Assembly (NCBI GenBank): GCA_023678885.1
Contig: CM042958.1
Span: 12,518,852-12,582,851 of the forward strand
Reading direction: 5' to 3'
DNA length: 64,000 bases
From: Pogostemon cablin
Lineage: Eukaryota; Streptophyta; Magnoliopsida; Lamiales; Lamiaceae
Positions 24,854 through 36,271 of this stretch are shown here, piece by piece (within the stretch, counting starts at the first letter, position 1; the number at the start of each line of letters is the position of its first letter). The notes under the pieces were generated by a model, which was given only the letters and a program-made list of their open reading frames with translations, ran no database searches and was not told the DNA's origin. The translations under genes were made by a program, and so were the position numbers.

Positions 24854-25545
24854 AAGCAAAATTCCCTCCATCGATGAACTCATTTCTCACGTGCCCTCCA
24901 CGTGCTTTCACCATCTTCGCAAACTCTCTTTTCTTGTCAATCAGGGGATCCCATGTGTACCCTCTCACCACTATGGGCGGCAGCCGTCGAATCTTCTCCT
25001 CTAGAGGCCCACCCAATGAACGGATCACAGTAAACGTAGTCCTGATCCGCACCCTCCGACATTGCAAGTAACCACAGGAGATCGGAGCCATGCAGGGGGA
25101 GGACCAGGTCGTTGGCTTTTTGGAGTTCCGATTCAGTCCTTCACACCCCACCGAAGATCGACTGGTTCATTATCATTCTCACAAATCTAGTCGGCTAGAG
25201 ATCGATCGATATCTAGTGCACGCATTCCCACGCGGTAGATCATTTTTCTGCCGTCACTGCTTTCCATTAGGAAAACCCTAGAGAAGTTGACGAATTCTTC
25301 GATCCAAGGGTCGGCGCCGCGGCCGGCAAGTACTTAGGCTCTAGCCTACTACACTGCATCCATGAGGTCTTTGTACGATGTTGGAAGACGATTCTTCGGC
25401 GCTAGGCGGTACTCGACGGAAGCAATGAGGGTATGGACGTGAGCAACCATATGGTGGCATGACTAGTGGAAGAAGACAACGATGGCACTCAAGAACATGA
25501 AAATTATGTCATGGAAGTAGATGATGAGGGAAAGCTTGGCGGCAG
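24854..25545 (-). pseudogene. Captured plant carboxylesterase (CXE, Abhydrolase_3) pseudogene
   Basis: Read on the minus strand across frames, ordered CXE landmarks appear: LIIYFHDII (family: YFHGGG oxyanion motif), then ASVEYRLAPKNRLPTSY (family: VSVDYRLAPEHRLPAAY), EEFVNFSRVFLMESSDGR (family: DFSRCFLMGSSAGGN, nucleophile elbow), YRVGMRALDID, then FGGV-stop-RTESEL (family: FFGGVERTESEL), EGADQDYVYCDP (family: EGADRDHEYCNP), and PPIVVRGYTWDPLIDKKREF. The order covers roughly the central and C-terminal two thirds of a 320-residue CXE. It is dead: stop codons and frameshifts interrupt it, the GDSAGG elbow has become ESSDGR, HGGG is lost, and the His region reads GGNFA. It lies wholly inside the Pack-MULE, so it is transduplicated sequence, without introns in the part visible. 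Confidence 0.85.
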
Positions 25546-25564
25546 GAGTGGGGTGGCGCTGGCG

Positions 25565-25710
25565 GAAGATCCGACGGCTGCTGCCCATGGTGGTGAAAGG
25601 GTACATGGAGATTCCCTGATTGACAAGAAGAGGGAGTTTGCAAAGATGATGGAAGCACGTAGAGGGCACATGAGAATTGAGTTCATCGATGGAGGGAATT
25701 TTTTTAATTA
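25565..25710 (+). pseudogene. Inverted second copy of the CXE 3' fragment
   Basis: In the right arm, SLIDKKREFAKMMEARRGHM and FIDGG mirror PLIDKKREFAKMVKARGGHV in the left arm. Around the TACATGGAGATTCCC segment this copy is one base shorter than the left arm (TACACATGGGATCCCC), so the frame is broken just before LIDKK. The copy shows that the inverted arms extend into the captured gene. Confidence 0.8.
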
Positions 25711-26798
25711 AATTATCATCATTAAATTATTATTATTGTTGATGGGGATGCCACTGTTTCGCCAGGTCAGCAAATTCCCCGGGAAATGCCAAATTCGATG
25801 ATCACGTGACAATAACATGATCGATTTCGACGAAAATGTAAAAAACGGGATAACATTGGCGCAATTATAAATATATTGGGATAAGTGCGCAAATCTTATC
25901 TTTTTTGGGGAAAAATTATACACTATCAAATTTAAGGGGCAAAAAAATATTTTGTCCCGCCAGGAAATGCCAAATTCGATGATCACGTGACATGCACGTG
26001 ATCGATTCTGGCGAAGATGTCAAATTCCGGCGAAAATGGGGCAACATTGGCGCAATTTTGAAGATAATAAGATAAATGCCCAAATCTTATCCTTTTTGGG
26101 AAAAAAATTATACATGATCAAATTTATAGGGCAAAAAATATTTTATTCCAATAAATTATAAAGTATGACATGTGTGTTAGGTGAGAGTGATAAACTTATA
26201 ATTAAAATATATTTTTTAAGGGAATTGATATATACTTTATTTTTTAGATGATTCAAATTATCTGGACGAAAATGAAAATTGTAAAATTTATTATGAGAAT
26301 GAGGAGCATTAGTCAATAAAATAATGAGAAAGATTGAAGAAGTTTGATAATTATCTGCTAATGAATAAGAAACATTCACACTTGCCTGCTAGGCTAGCTA
26401 GCTACCATTATAACCCAACATCCTCTATGTAGTTATTGCACATGTTTGGTAAAATGAAATACTAGCTACTATCCTTTTAATTTAAACTTTCATATTAGAT
26501 CCTCAACACACTTAGAAATTTAATTGTTAGTTTATTATTTTTTCTATATTTTTATTTATTGCAGCTTTTTATTCATTTAACCATATATTTCTCATAATTA
26601 TATACTCCATTGTAATTTAAGATATTTTAGCCCTTCATTTTATATTTTCTCCAAAACTTTAAATTAAAGATTGTTATAAAGAAATTTGCTCAATTGAATA
26701 TTTGACCATTACACTTTAAATTAATTAATTAACTAATCATATTTAAATATATTACTGGAGATGCTCTTTACCTCAACTATACAACCCTTTTTATTTTA

Positions 26799-27917
26799 GG
26801 ACAAAGGGTCATCCAAGCCCCCCTCTTCTTATTTGGTAGGATCAAATAAGCTTTCTATCTTTTCTTTTGCTCATCCACACCCTTCTTCTATAAATAAAAG
26901 ATCAATTAAACCCTTTATTTTGTATTATTGAGCAACTAAACCCTTTATCTATATTTATTAGTTATTTAACCATTTTTTTTTATAATAACTAAATTTAATA
27001 TACCCCATTTACCATTAATTAATCCTAAAAACTTGCATAGCCTTGAATTAAATCAATTTTCGTTTTATTTATTATTTCAGTTTATTTTCCCCTCTAATCC
27101 TTCTTTTTTCTTTTATTATTATATTATAGAGTATCTTTTAAATAAAAATGTAATGTTGTTTCTATCTTACTATTTTAATTTCTTTCCGTTTTTTAGAGAC
27201 CCTCAATATAATATAAACTAGCATTATACTATGCTGATTCTTTATTATATTCAATTCTTAATCACCTCTATTAATTACCTTTTGTAGTCTATTTTTTAGC
27301 ATTATATAAATTCATTGTCTATCAATTTTTCTTTAATCAGGCCGTATCACTTTTTTTATTTATTATACACATATATTTTTCATGAAATAATTCAATTGAA
27401 TGGAAATTAATTTTCTTGAATTATGTATCACTTTTATTAAAAATATTGTTACATTTTATCCGCCATACAAATTATTCATAAAATTTTATTTATATATAAT
27501 CTTCAATAAATAAATATATATATTAAAAATTAAAAAATAAACAGAAAAATAAAATAAAGAAAGAAACAATATTGAATTTTTATTTATTAATAAGTAATCC
27601 ATAATTATAAAAGAAAAAGGAAGGATAAGAGGGGGGAAAAAAAGAAAATAAAAGAAAAAGAAGGATAAGAGGGAAAAAAAAGAACAGAAAAAAAAGGAAA
27701 GGAAAGACGTTGCCAGCGTCAGTTTAATTAGTTCTCATGAAAAAATGGTTTAAATAAGTCAAAAAATAGATTAAGGGTTTAGTTGTTCAATAAATACAAA
27801 ATAAAGGGTGTGATTGATCTTTCATTCAAAGAAAAAGTGCATGAATGAACAAAATAAAAGATGGAGGGCTTATTTGATCTATCCAATAAGTGGAAGGGTC
27901 TAAATGACCATTTGCCC
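26799..27917. mobile_element. Non-autonomous Mutator-like foldback element
   Basis: A 1119-bp element. The left end GGACAAAGGGTCATCCAAGC and the reverse complement of the right end, GGGCAAATGGTCATTTAGAC, begin inverted arms over 150 bp long. TTTATTTTA flanks both sides (26790-26798, 27918-27926), a perfect 9-bp duplication. The centre is AT-rich with purine-rich GGAAAAAAAG runs at 27600-27710. No coding content. Confidence 0.87.
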
Positions 27918-27926
27918 TTTATTTTA

Positions 27927-28550
27927 TAATGATGCATTAAGAATCATTTTTGCAATTCCAATATCGTACACAAATTATTTTTTAAAGAGGAACCCTTGAG
28001 ATTTCATCTTCAGTCCTGAGTGATGCTAATTTATTTTTATTTTATTTAACCAACCGTGACTTATGAGTTGTAATCTTTTGCAACATCTTCTTGAAGAGTA
28101 TAAAATTTTATTTTAAAACTAAATACTTTAATTATAAAATATTTTTTAATAAAAAATATTGGTTGAAATATAAAAATAATTATTTAAATCAAAATTTATT
28201 TTCTTTTTCAAAAACTTATAAATATAAATTTTTATATAAAAATAAAAAAAATTATTTTACCCCTAAAAAATCTAGAATATAAATTTTTTATATTATAAAA
28301 TACTATAACATTCACTATAAAATTTAGACAAACGGACCTAATACCAGCATCCGGTTTTAGTCCATAAAATATTATTACCAAAATAAATAAAATAAAATTG
28401 AATTAAAATAATAATAATTTGAAGAACCGAAGCAACAAACATTCCAAATTTGGTAGTGTGAGGGGAGTCAAAGGGACTCCCTCATTTGCAAAAATACTAC
28501 TCCATCCGTTAGTATTTTATTGCGTCCAAAATTAGTACGAAATTATATAC
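27927..28550. other. AT-rich DNA upstream of the polygalacturonase-like gene
   Basis: The open frame at 28091-28282 is almost entirely Lys/Asn/Tyr/Phe from AT-rich DNA and is not a gene. Near 28500 a lone half Stowaway-like end (CTCCATCCGTTAGTA) occurs without a partner. Confidence 0.5.
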
Positions 28551-28556
28551 TCCCAT

Positions 28557-28625
28557 CTTCTCTCTCCGCTCGCACTACATACACTCTCTCTCTCTACTCG
28601 AGCAAAGACAACTACTCCTTGACAA
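28557..28625 (+). promoter_or_regulatory. Probable transcription start region of the GH28 gene (pyrimidine patch)
   Basis: CT-rich stretches (TCTTCTCTCTCC, ACTCTCTCTCTCTAC) follow TTATATACTCC at about 28542, typical of the initiator region of plant genes, and leave a leader of about 480 nt before the start codon at 29076. Confidence 0.4.
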
Positions 28626-29075
28626 ACGGAAACTCTTCTTTGAATCCATTAAAGCTAGCTCTGTTGTTTGCATAATCTCTGCGTGTTTTTGGTTTCACCA
28701 ATTTTTGTTGCTTTGTGTGTGTTTTCTTCCTCAAATCTCAACTACGCCTACGTTTTCCAGTTTCTGCAACTAATTTCCTTCATTTCATTATCTGATTACC
28801 TTTTAATTTCTTCGTTTTCTCTTCTCTCTCTCTAGAAGGTCATTATTTGGAATTTTCTCCTTGGAGCATTTGCAGATCTCTCATTATTTAGTATTTTGCT
28901 CCATTGTTGTAGCAAAATCTAAGTGAATGCCTTCTTTTTTGTACTCTTTCCATTGGACTCGAATGCTGAATCGTTTGTGATTCCTGCGAAATCGTTTTTC
29001 CCCTTTTAGCTCTATTTTCCCCAAAATCATCCCTAAAAAAAAAAAAAAACCAGAAATTAGTTCAGAAATCTGGAA

Positions 29076-32000
29076 ATGCAGATCACGTTGCTGCTCGTAG
29101 TGGTGGTGGTGTTGAGTGAGCAGGCTCTGTTGGGCATTGCGGAGTGGGCGACTTGCTCGGGAATCGTGCCAATGAATTACCGAAACGATAAGATATCGAT
29201 TACGGATTATGGAGGCGTGGGGGATGGAGTGACGCTGAACACGAAAGCATTCGTGGAAGCGATTTACAGAATCGAGCATTTGAAGAGGAGAGGTGGAACT
29301 CTGCTTTACATTCCTCCTGGAGAATACCTAACTGGCCCTTTCAATCTCACTAGCCGAATGACTCTCTATTTGGCCAGAGGTGCTGTCATCAAATCTGCTA
29401 CGGTACGCATCTTCATCTTTCACTCATTTGATCGTGCTTAATTAACTTGTGTTTTTACTTCCTTCTAAAATCAAGAATTTGGAGTGGCTAAAGTTCAATT
29501 TCTTGACATTCTAGTTCGAATAAGTTGTTAATCAATGGTTAAATTTTCTTCATTCTTATGTGTCCTTGCATGTGATCATATCACTTGATATAAACGATTC
29601 ATTCCTTTAGAATAGGATCACTTCCTTGATTTTCCCCACATATTAAGATGATATGTATATTTATTGAATTTGTAATTGTAATGTGATTAGAATGTTGGAT
29701 GTCCCATGACATTTTAGTGTTACGTATCTAACGTTAGTTAAGTGACACGTATTTTGCTCATAAGATTGATATTTTTCTTTTGGGATAATGTGTCAATTAT
29801 TCAATAATTCGCATCACGAAATATAACACTAAAATGTAATAGGACATTCGAATCACGAAGAACTAGTTATATTGGTAGAATGGAGGGGGAGCATAACTAA
29901 ATACACTTTTCTTTAAAGTGAATATTTTTGAGGCTGTAATAAGCCATGAATCCATAATAAGGACCTTTTTGTGCCATCCATTTAAGCACACAAAAGTTGC
30001 AATCTCGACATTAATGTGGATTAATCTAGTAGAGTGGGCTGTGTTGGAATCATGTGAAAATGATTTAAAAACTAGGAATTAAAATAATAAAGAGATAGTG
30101 TTTATGATGGAATTTAAGTATAGTTGTGGGGCGAAGATCTAGTTGGCTTTACCTCAGTGCATGTGAGGGTCATTTTAATGGTCGAGGGGGACAATGTTAT
30201 GCCATGCCAGCTATTGCGATTGAAAGCCACATTATTTTATCCAGCTACTATCATATAGTATTAGGCACTGTATATGACAGCATCGTACATGGATTTCTCA
30301 GCATATAAAATTGAAATAACTTACTAAAACATATATTATCACTCTATTCTATAAACAGCTTTTCAATGTGATGATTAATTTCATTTTTAGGTACCTCTAT
30401 TTATTAAAAATATTACATGGTGGTTATTTTAGATAAACTTAGGCAATGTTTGTTTGAACTTATAAATTTGAATTATGCTCGTTTGGATATGATTAAGAGG
30501 TCGATTTGTAAATCCATAAATGATACCCTGTAATACCTATAAATTTAACTTAAAATAAGATAAAGAGGCATCATAAGGTTGGATACAGAATGGATGTATT
30601 AAAATTTGAAAATCCTAATCTTACCTTCTCCTGCCATCAATAATGTAATCATTTATTTTTTTTACATGAATTAAAGAGTATTATTACTGTGAATACTTGC
30701 ACTAGTGGTGAGTGGTGAACTATAAATGTATACCTTTTGTTGAAAAAGAAAAATAAATACTTTTAAAATAAACTATAAAAATAACAACATAAATACCTGT
30801 CAACTAATTGGAATTATTATATTTTAGTACTCTGAAAACTGTATTACAAAAATCCTAAACAAATCCGAGTGAGTCTTTTATGTGCCCGAGTACACGGATT
30901 TAGATCCGTGCCTCTTTAAATTTTAAACTCCCTAGCAATACATAGATTAAAATAGAATAGGGAGGAGAAGAGTTGTGTTCATATAGAGACATAGACCGTG
31001 TCCCGGAAGCGCTGGGGCTTTTGTCCGTCCGTGTTTTAAAGAGTATTATTACTGTAAATACTTATACTGGTGGTGAGTGGTGAACTATAAATGTATATCT
31101 TTTGTTGAAAAAGAAAAACAAATACTTAAAATAAACTATAAAAATAACTACATAAATATCTGTCAACTAATTGGAATTATTATATTTTAGTACTCTGAAA
31201 ACTTATTACAAAAATCCTAAACAAATCCGAGTGAGTCTTTTATGCGCCTGAGTACACGGATTTAGATCCGTGCCCCTTTAAATTTTTTACTCCCTAGCAA
31301 TACATAGATTTAAATAGAATAGGAAGAAGAAGGGTTGTGCTCATGTAGGGACACGGACCGTGTCCCGAAAGTGTAGGAGTTTTTGTCCGTCCGTGTTTCC
31401 GAGGGCGTAGGAGCTTTTGCCAACAAATCCTGCCTAAAAAGAATTAACACCCGCGAAGAGTAGCTGTGGAGCCAAGCCCACCTTGCGTTGTTGGCCCACC
31501 GAACCATTCTGTTCCACGTCTTTCTGTCCAACATATCAAGACCCATCATGCCGATGGGTATTGCCAGTCTACAGTTATAAAACTTTTTATTTTTTATTTT
31601 AAAAATGTACCATAGAATTAAAAGAAAAGTATAAACTAAAATGTTTAATTCTTTTTTATTTCCATTATATTAAAATATATTATTTACAAAAGAAATAATA
31701 TTTAATAGTATTATATTATAATTATGTATATTTTTATTATGATCAAACACCATTTATTTTATTTCTTTGTAATCTTAAATTGTTTTTATGCTCTCTATAA
31801 TTTTGAAAATATAACTAATGATTTATTTAAACATTTATTCAAACGTTAATCTAGTTGCCCTTTTATAAATGGTTTATTTTATTTTGTTAATTACTTTTTT
31901 CAGTTATGATTGGTGATCATATGTCGATGAGTGTTTAATTATATATAGCTAAAGCTTGTCTAAGATACTTTTAAGACAATAATATTTTCTAATTAAAAAA

Positions 32001-34164
32001 TATCACTTAAAAATCAATGTGATAATTAGATGTATAATTTTCTAATAGCTTATTTAAATAACATCGTTTTTTTTAAAAAAAAAAAATCTAGTACTGTATT
32101 TTTCTAGTGTGAAGCTCGTGTATATCACTTAAAAATCAAATGTGATAATTAGATGTATAATTTTGTAATAGCTTATTTAAATAACATCGTTTTAAAAAAA
32201 TAAAAATAAAAATCTAGTACTGTATTTTTCTAGTGTGTACGTGTAAATGGTTTCACAAAATTATTCTGAGTTATTCCAATTTAGTATATTATATATGAAA
32301 CTGAATATATAGATAAATATAAATTGAAAAATGATGAAATCTTTATTCGTATTTGATGAAGATTTGTAATTTGGATTTTAATCCTAATCTTGATAAATAT
32401 GAATGTGGAAGAAATCAAACAAAATGTTACTCCCTATTTTTGTAAATCTTTGGTTTGCTTGTTATCGGTAGTAGAGAATAGATATACCATTTCTCATAAT
32501 ATGAAGGTTTAAAAATAAAGAATTACTATAAGTTATTCAAAAACTTAAAAAGTGCTACCCGTCTCAAGATTTGCCCTGCGTGAGTCCCACTAAAACCCGC
32601 GCAAAAATCCATCCCACCAATAACTCAATCTATATAAGCTCGTCTTATTATAACCTGCAAAATGGTAGGTTGTGGGTCAATCCAACCACGATCCATTTTG
32701 ACAGCAGTAGTGTCAACTATCATACCTTGCTTTCCATAGTCATGTAATTTCTCATCTGCAGCATAAACTACATTCACTTATGAATTGTGTCTCTGTATGT
32801 TCAAAATAATAATGAAAATTTTGTTACTGATAAAAGAGTAATAGAGAATTTCTTTCTTAGTGTTATCCATAGGTGTTGCAAAGTGCAACTACTGCATACT
32901 TGACCTGACCTTTATCTTGTGTTGATGAATCAGGATATTCAGCATTGGCCCTTGTTAGCGCCATTGCCTTCTTATGGAAGAGGACGAGAACGACCCGGAG
33001 GAAGGTATATGAGCTTCATTCATGGCGATGGCCTACACGATGTCGTAATCACTGGTATGTGACCCCTAACTTTATTTATCAGAACATACACTAAGTCACA
33101 CTCTCACCTGTTGAATTTGCTGGCTCATAATAGGTGAAAATGGGACGATTGATGGCCAAGGTGAAGCCTGGTGGAACAAGTGGAGACAAGGATCTCTCCA
33201 GTATACAAGACCAAACCTTGTTGAATTGATGAACTCCAGAGGTATACTGATTTCCAATGTCATTTTCAAGAACTCCCCATTTTGGAACATACATCCAGTA
33301 TACTGCAGGTAATTTGCTTCCTTTGATTCCACCAAATAATGCATTCTTATTCCCTCAACTCACTCTTTTCCTCTTTCCAGCAACGTTGTCATTCGATATG
33401 TCACCATACTGGCCCCTGCTGACTCCCCCAACACTGATGGAATAGATCCAGGTGCTCTTCTTTTTCCCATCCTATTAAATTTGAATCTCTGCAGAAACTC
33501 ATTCTCTCTACTCATCACAGACTCAAGCTCCAACGTCTGCATCGAGGACTGCTACATATCAACAGGAGACGATCTAGTGGCGGTGAAGAGCGGATGGGAT
33601 GAATACGGAATTGCTTACAATAGACCTAGTCATGGTATCACCATCAGACGTGTGACCGGGTCATCTCCGTTTGCTGGAATAGCAGTTGGAAGTGAGACAT
33701 CCGGAGGCGTGGTGGATGTCTTGGCGGAGCACATAACCCTGCTCAACGTTGGAATCGGCATACATTTGAAGACTAATATCGGCAGGGGAGGGATTATAAG
33801 AAACATAACAGTTTCCAATGTTTACATGGAGAATGCACGAAAAGGAGTGAAAATATCAGCTGATGTTGGAGACCACCCGGACGAAAACTATAACCCGAAT
33901 GCTCTCCCTGTTCTTAAGGATGTTGTGATCAAGAATGTGTGGGGTGAAAGGGTACAGCAAGCTGGTTTAATACATGGTCTGAAGAACGCACCGTTTACAG
34001 GGATTTGTCTGTTGAACATCCATCTTCTTGGTGGTGGAAAGGGGAAGAGATATTCGCCTTGGCAGTGCTCCGACGTAAGTGGCGCCGCCGTTCAAGTTAG
34101 CCCTTTTCCCTGCTCTGAGCTCACCAGTGGCCAGCAATTGGGGGCATGTTCTTCTTCCTTGTGA
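29076..34164 (+). CDS. GH28 polygalacturonase-like protein, secreted
   Basis: Five exons: 29076-29402, 32934-33054, 33134-33308, 33381-33451 and 33521-34164, giving 445 residues. Introns are 3531, 79, 72 and 69 bp. A signal peptide is evident (MQITLLLVVVVVLSEQALLG). The right-handed beta-helix family should act on pectic cell-wall polymers. Seen: SPNTDGID (NTDG at 225-228) and STGDDLVAVKSG (DD at 248-249), the acid residues of GH28. The classical GHG and RIK motifs are replaced by AGIAVGSETSGG and GIHLKTNIGRGG. These replacements are typical of a plant GH28 subgroup usually annotated 'probable polygalacturonase', so activity on homogalacturonan cannot be assumed. Intron 1 is inflated by repeats (30671-31400, 32001-32240). 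The exon 1/2 joint reads SAT-DIQHWP; relatives usually have a Gln there, so that junction is the least certain. Confidence 0.92.
30671..31400 (+). repeat. 365-bp tandem duplication in GH28 intron 1, containing repeat R
   Basis: The block starting TTAAAGAGTATTATTACTGT at 30671 restarts at 31036 with few differences. Each unit contains a copy of dispersed repeat R (30868-31036 and 31230-31420). The high similarity suggests a fairly recent duplication. Confidence 0.85.
32001..32240 (+). repeat. 122-bp tandem duplication in GH28 intron 1
   Basis: Two units (32001-32122, 32123-32240), each starting TATCACTTAAAAATCAA and ending TGTATTTTTCTAGTGTG. Differences are mainly in the central A/T run. Confidence 0.85.
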
Positions 34165-34841
34165 AATTTGTTCAATCTACGTTTTCTATGGTAATACTAA
34201 TAGGTTCTTGATATTGATTCTATATATTCATGAATTTGTTTACAAAATGAAGTTGGTTGTAAATGAATATGTTTTGAGTATAACGTGATGCTTCGAAATT
34301 CGATTCTAGTGCGAATTCAGAAAGAGATACAGATACAATACAACACACAATACATACAGAGTAGAAATATTGCATCTGAAATACGTAGAAAACTGCTATG
34401 CGATACATGATAAAACATACGCCATGAAACATGAAACTAGTTGGATAGACACATAGCAGTAAATAGGAGTCTGTTATACTTAATTCAAACTGTTTATTGG
34501 TCATCAATGGATCGGAAGCTTCTAGAAATAATGGTTCAGAAACTTACGCACTCGCTTCATGAAACCACCTCTCTGCTCTTCTTCCTCATTCCTAAAATGT
34601 TTTCTCAATTTCTTCTCTTCTTCCTCATTCCTAAACCATACGGGCAGATCGGGATGGGCCGATGGGGTATCTCGTCTAGTTGGAATTTGGGAACGTGGCG
34701 TGAGGAGACGGGCAACGGGTACAGGAGTCAAACGCCCACGTGTCACAATAAGGTTTGTTTTTGAGGTGGATCTGAGTTCTGTGTGCGTAAGATGCTACGT
34801 AATCCAAATCTAGGAAATTTGTAGTTCTAAGACGACTTTTT

Positions 34842-35664
34842 GGTAAAATAGTTTTTTTTTGTCAGTTAACTTTGTCTAATTTTTAATTTAGTTCATAAGT
34901 TTTTCACTTTTTAAAAATCGTCCATTATATTTGCAAAATTTTGAAAATCGTCCATTATATTTGAAAATTTTGAAAATCGTCCATCATATTTACTAAGTTC
35001 AACAAAATCATCTGTTTCAACAGATCATTAGCAGGTTATTCTAAAAAATAAAAAATAAAAAATATGTAATATATATATATATATAATACTATTTTTAAAA
35101 AAATAGCCTCCACTAAGAATTTATATTATACTCTCTCCATCCTCCCAAAAGAGGGCATTTTGCTTTTGTGTACGTTGATTAAGAAGTATTGTTATTTAAT
35201 GTGTAGTGGGTAGTTGTACTAGTGGGAGTGTGGATCCCATATTTTAATTGTATTAGTGAGTGTGTGGATCTCATATGTGTAAAAAAAGGAAGTGACCCTC
35301 TTTGGAACGGACGACCAAAATGGAAAAAAGTTCATCTTTCAAGCGAACGGAGGAAATATCAATATATAGTCAAATTTGCTCCACTTTAGTAATGAGATTA
35401 ATATTGTTTGTTTGGTATACAGAAGTGAAAAATGAAAAGTGAGATAAAATTGGTTAAATAAAAATATGATATAGATTAATTTAGGTGAAAATATTCAAAT
35501 GACCTGCCATAGCAGGTCAAAGGACCAAAATGTTGAATTTTATGAAGTTAATGGACTAATTTCAAAATTATTATAAAATTAATGGACTAATTTCAAAATT
35601 AAAAAAGTTAATGGACTAATTTCAAAATGAATGAAAGTTAGTAGACGAAAAAATCTATTTTCCC
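34842..35664. mobile_element. Non-autonomous Mutator-like element with nested MITE
   Basis: The left end GGTAAAATAGTTTTTTTTTG and the reverse complement of the right end, GGGAAAATAGATTTTTTCGT, match. Flanks are CGACTTTTT (34833-34841) and TGACTTTTT (35665-35673), a 9-bp duplication with one change. Each arm has short internal tandem repeats: AAAATCGTCCATTATATTTG on the left and TTAATGGACTAATTTCAAAA on the right. A Stowaway-like MITE (35131-35356) is inserted inside, so it arrived later. Confidence 0.82.
35131..35356. mobile_element. Stowaway-like MITE (family A), nested
   Basis: Starts CTCTCTCCATCCTCCC and ends GCGAACGGAGGAAA, flanked by TA. The interior AAGAGGGCATTTTGCTTTTG is nearly the same as in 49368-49592. 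Confidence 0.8.
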
Positions 35665-35730
35665 TGACTTTTTCTTTCCTTATATCGATATTTAGTTATT
35701 TTTACACTTACATTAATCAATTAAAAAATA

Positions 35731-35949
35731 CTCCATCCGTCCCATCTTAATGGTTACATATTTTCTTTTTTGGGTCTCATCCTAATGGTTATATTTCCTT
35801 TTTTAGAATATGTGACCCATACATAACACTAATACACATACCCACTTTACATTAAAATATTATTTCTCTCACCTCAATACACATTAAAATACTATATTCA
35901 TTAATCCACGTGTAAAAGTAAACGTACTATAAGGACGGGACGGAGGGAG
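35731..35949. mobile_element. Stowaway-like MITE (family B)
   Basis: Starts CTCCATCCGTCCCATC and ends GACGGGACGGAGGGAG, flanked by TA. The interior is shared with 7535-7784 rather than with family A. Confidence 0.8.
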
Positions 35950-35996
35950 TAAATAAAATTGTGCCCCTCACCGTTGGAGATTGGTAGTTTTAGTAG

Positions 35997-36172
35997 ATAA
36001 ATAAAAATGAGTGAGGCTCTTGTGCCTCGGGACACCGTGCCCATTTGCAATTTTCGTGCTCCTTTGTAATTTAAACTCCCTAGCAATACATAAGTTTAAA
36101 TAGAATAGAGAAGGAGAAGAGTTGTGTTCACATGGGAACACGGCGTGTCCCGAGCGTAGGAGCTTTTGCCAA
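35997..36172 (+). repeat. Dispersed repeat R, copy 4
   Basis: Carries the ordered blocks of repeat R: CTCTTGTGCCTCGGGACAC, AGCAATACATAAGTTTAAAT, GAGTTGTGTTCACATGGGAA and AGGAGCTTTTGCC. Confidence 0.7.
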
Positions 36173-36271
36173 TAAAAATTGGTCGGATAGTAAAATTACA
36201 GGACGTCACTTACAGTGAAAATAAAATGTCTTAGCGTCACTTACAATGAAAATAAAATGTCTTAGCTTATA

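Larger units (their letters stand above)
24409..26149. mobile_element. Pack-MULE-like element carrying a captured carboxylesterase
   Basis: A 1741-bp non-autonomous element. The outer ends are GGGGATAATTTT (left) and, in reverse complement, GGAATAAAATATTTT (right). AATAAATTA flanks both sides (24400-24408, 26150-26158), a perfect 9-bp duplication, the hallmark of Mutator-like transposons. The inverted arms are about 580 bp each and include an inner tandem duplication of roughly 190 bp (GTAAGTTTGG at 24431 and 24622). Host-derived carboxylesterase sequence fills the centre (see pseudogene) and continues into both arms. No transposase reading frame; movement would need one from elsewhere. Confidence 0.87.

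Noticed and set aside
25466..25711. 81-codon plus-strand gene (MEEDNDGTQEH...)
   Set aside because: Chimeric frame crossing antisense CXE sequence and the inverted arm of the Pack-MULE; only the end is CXE-derived.
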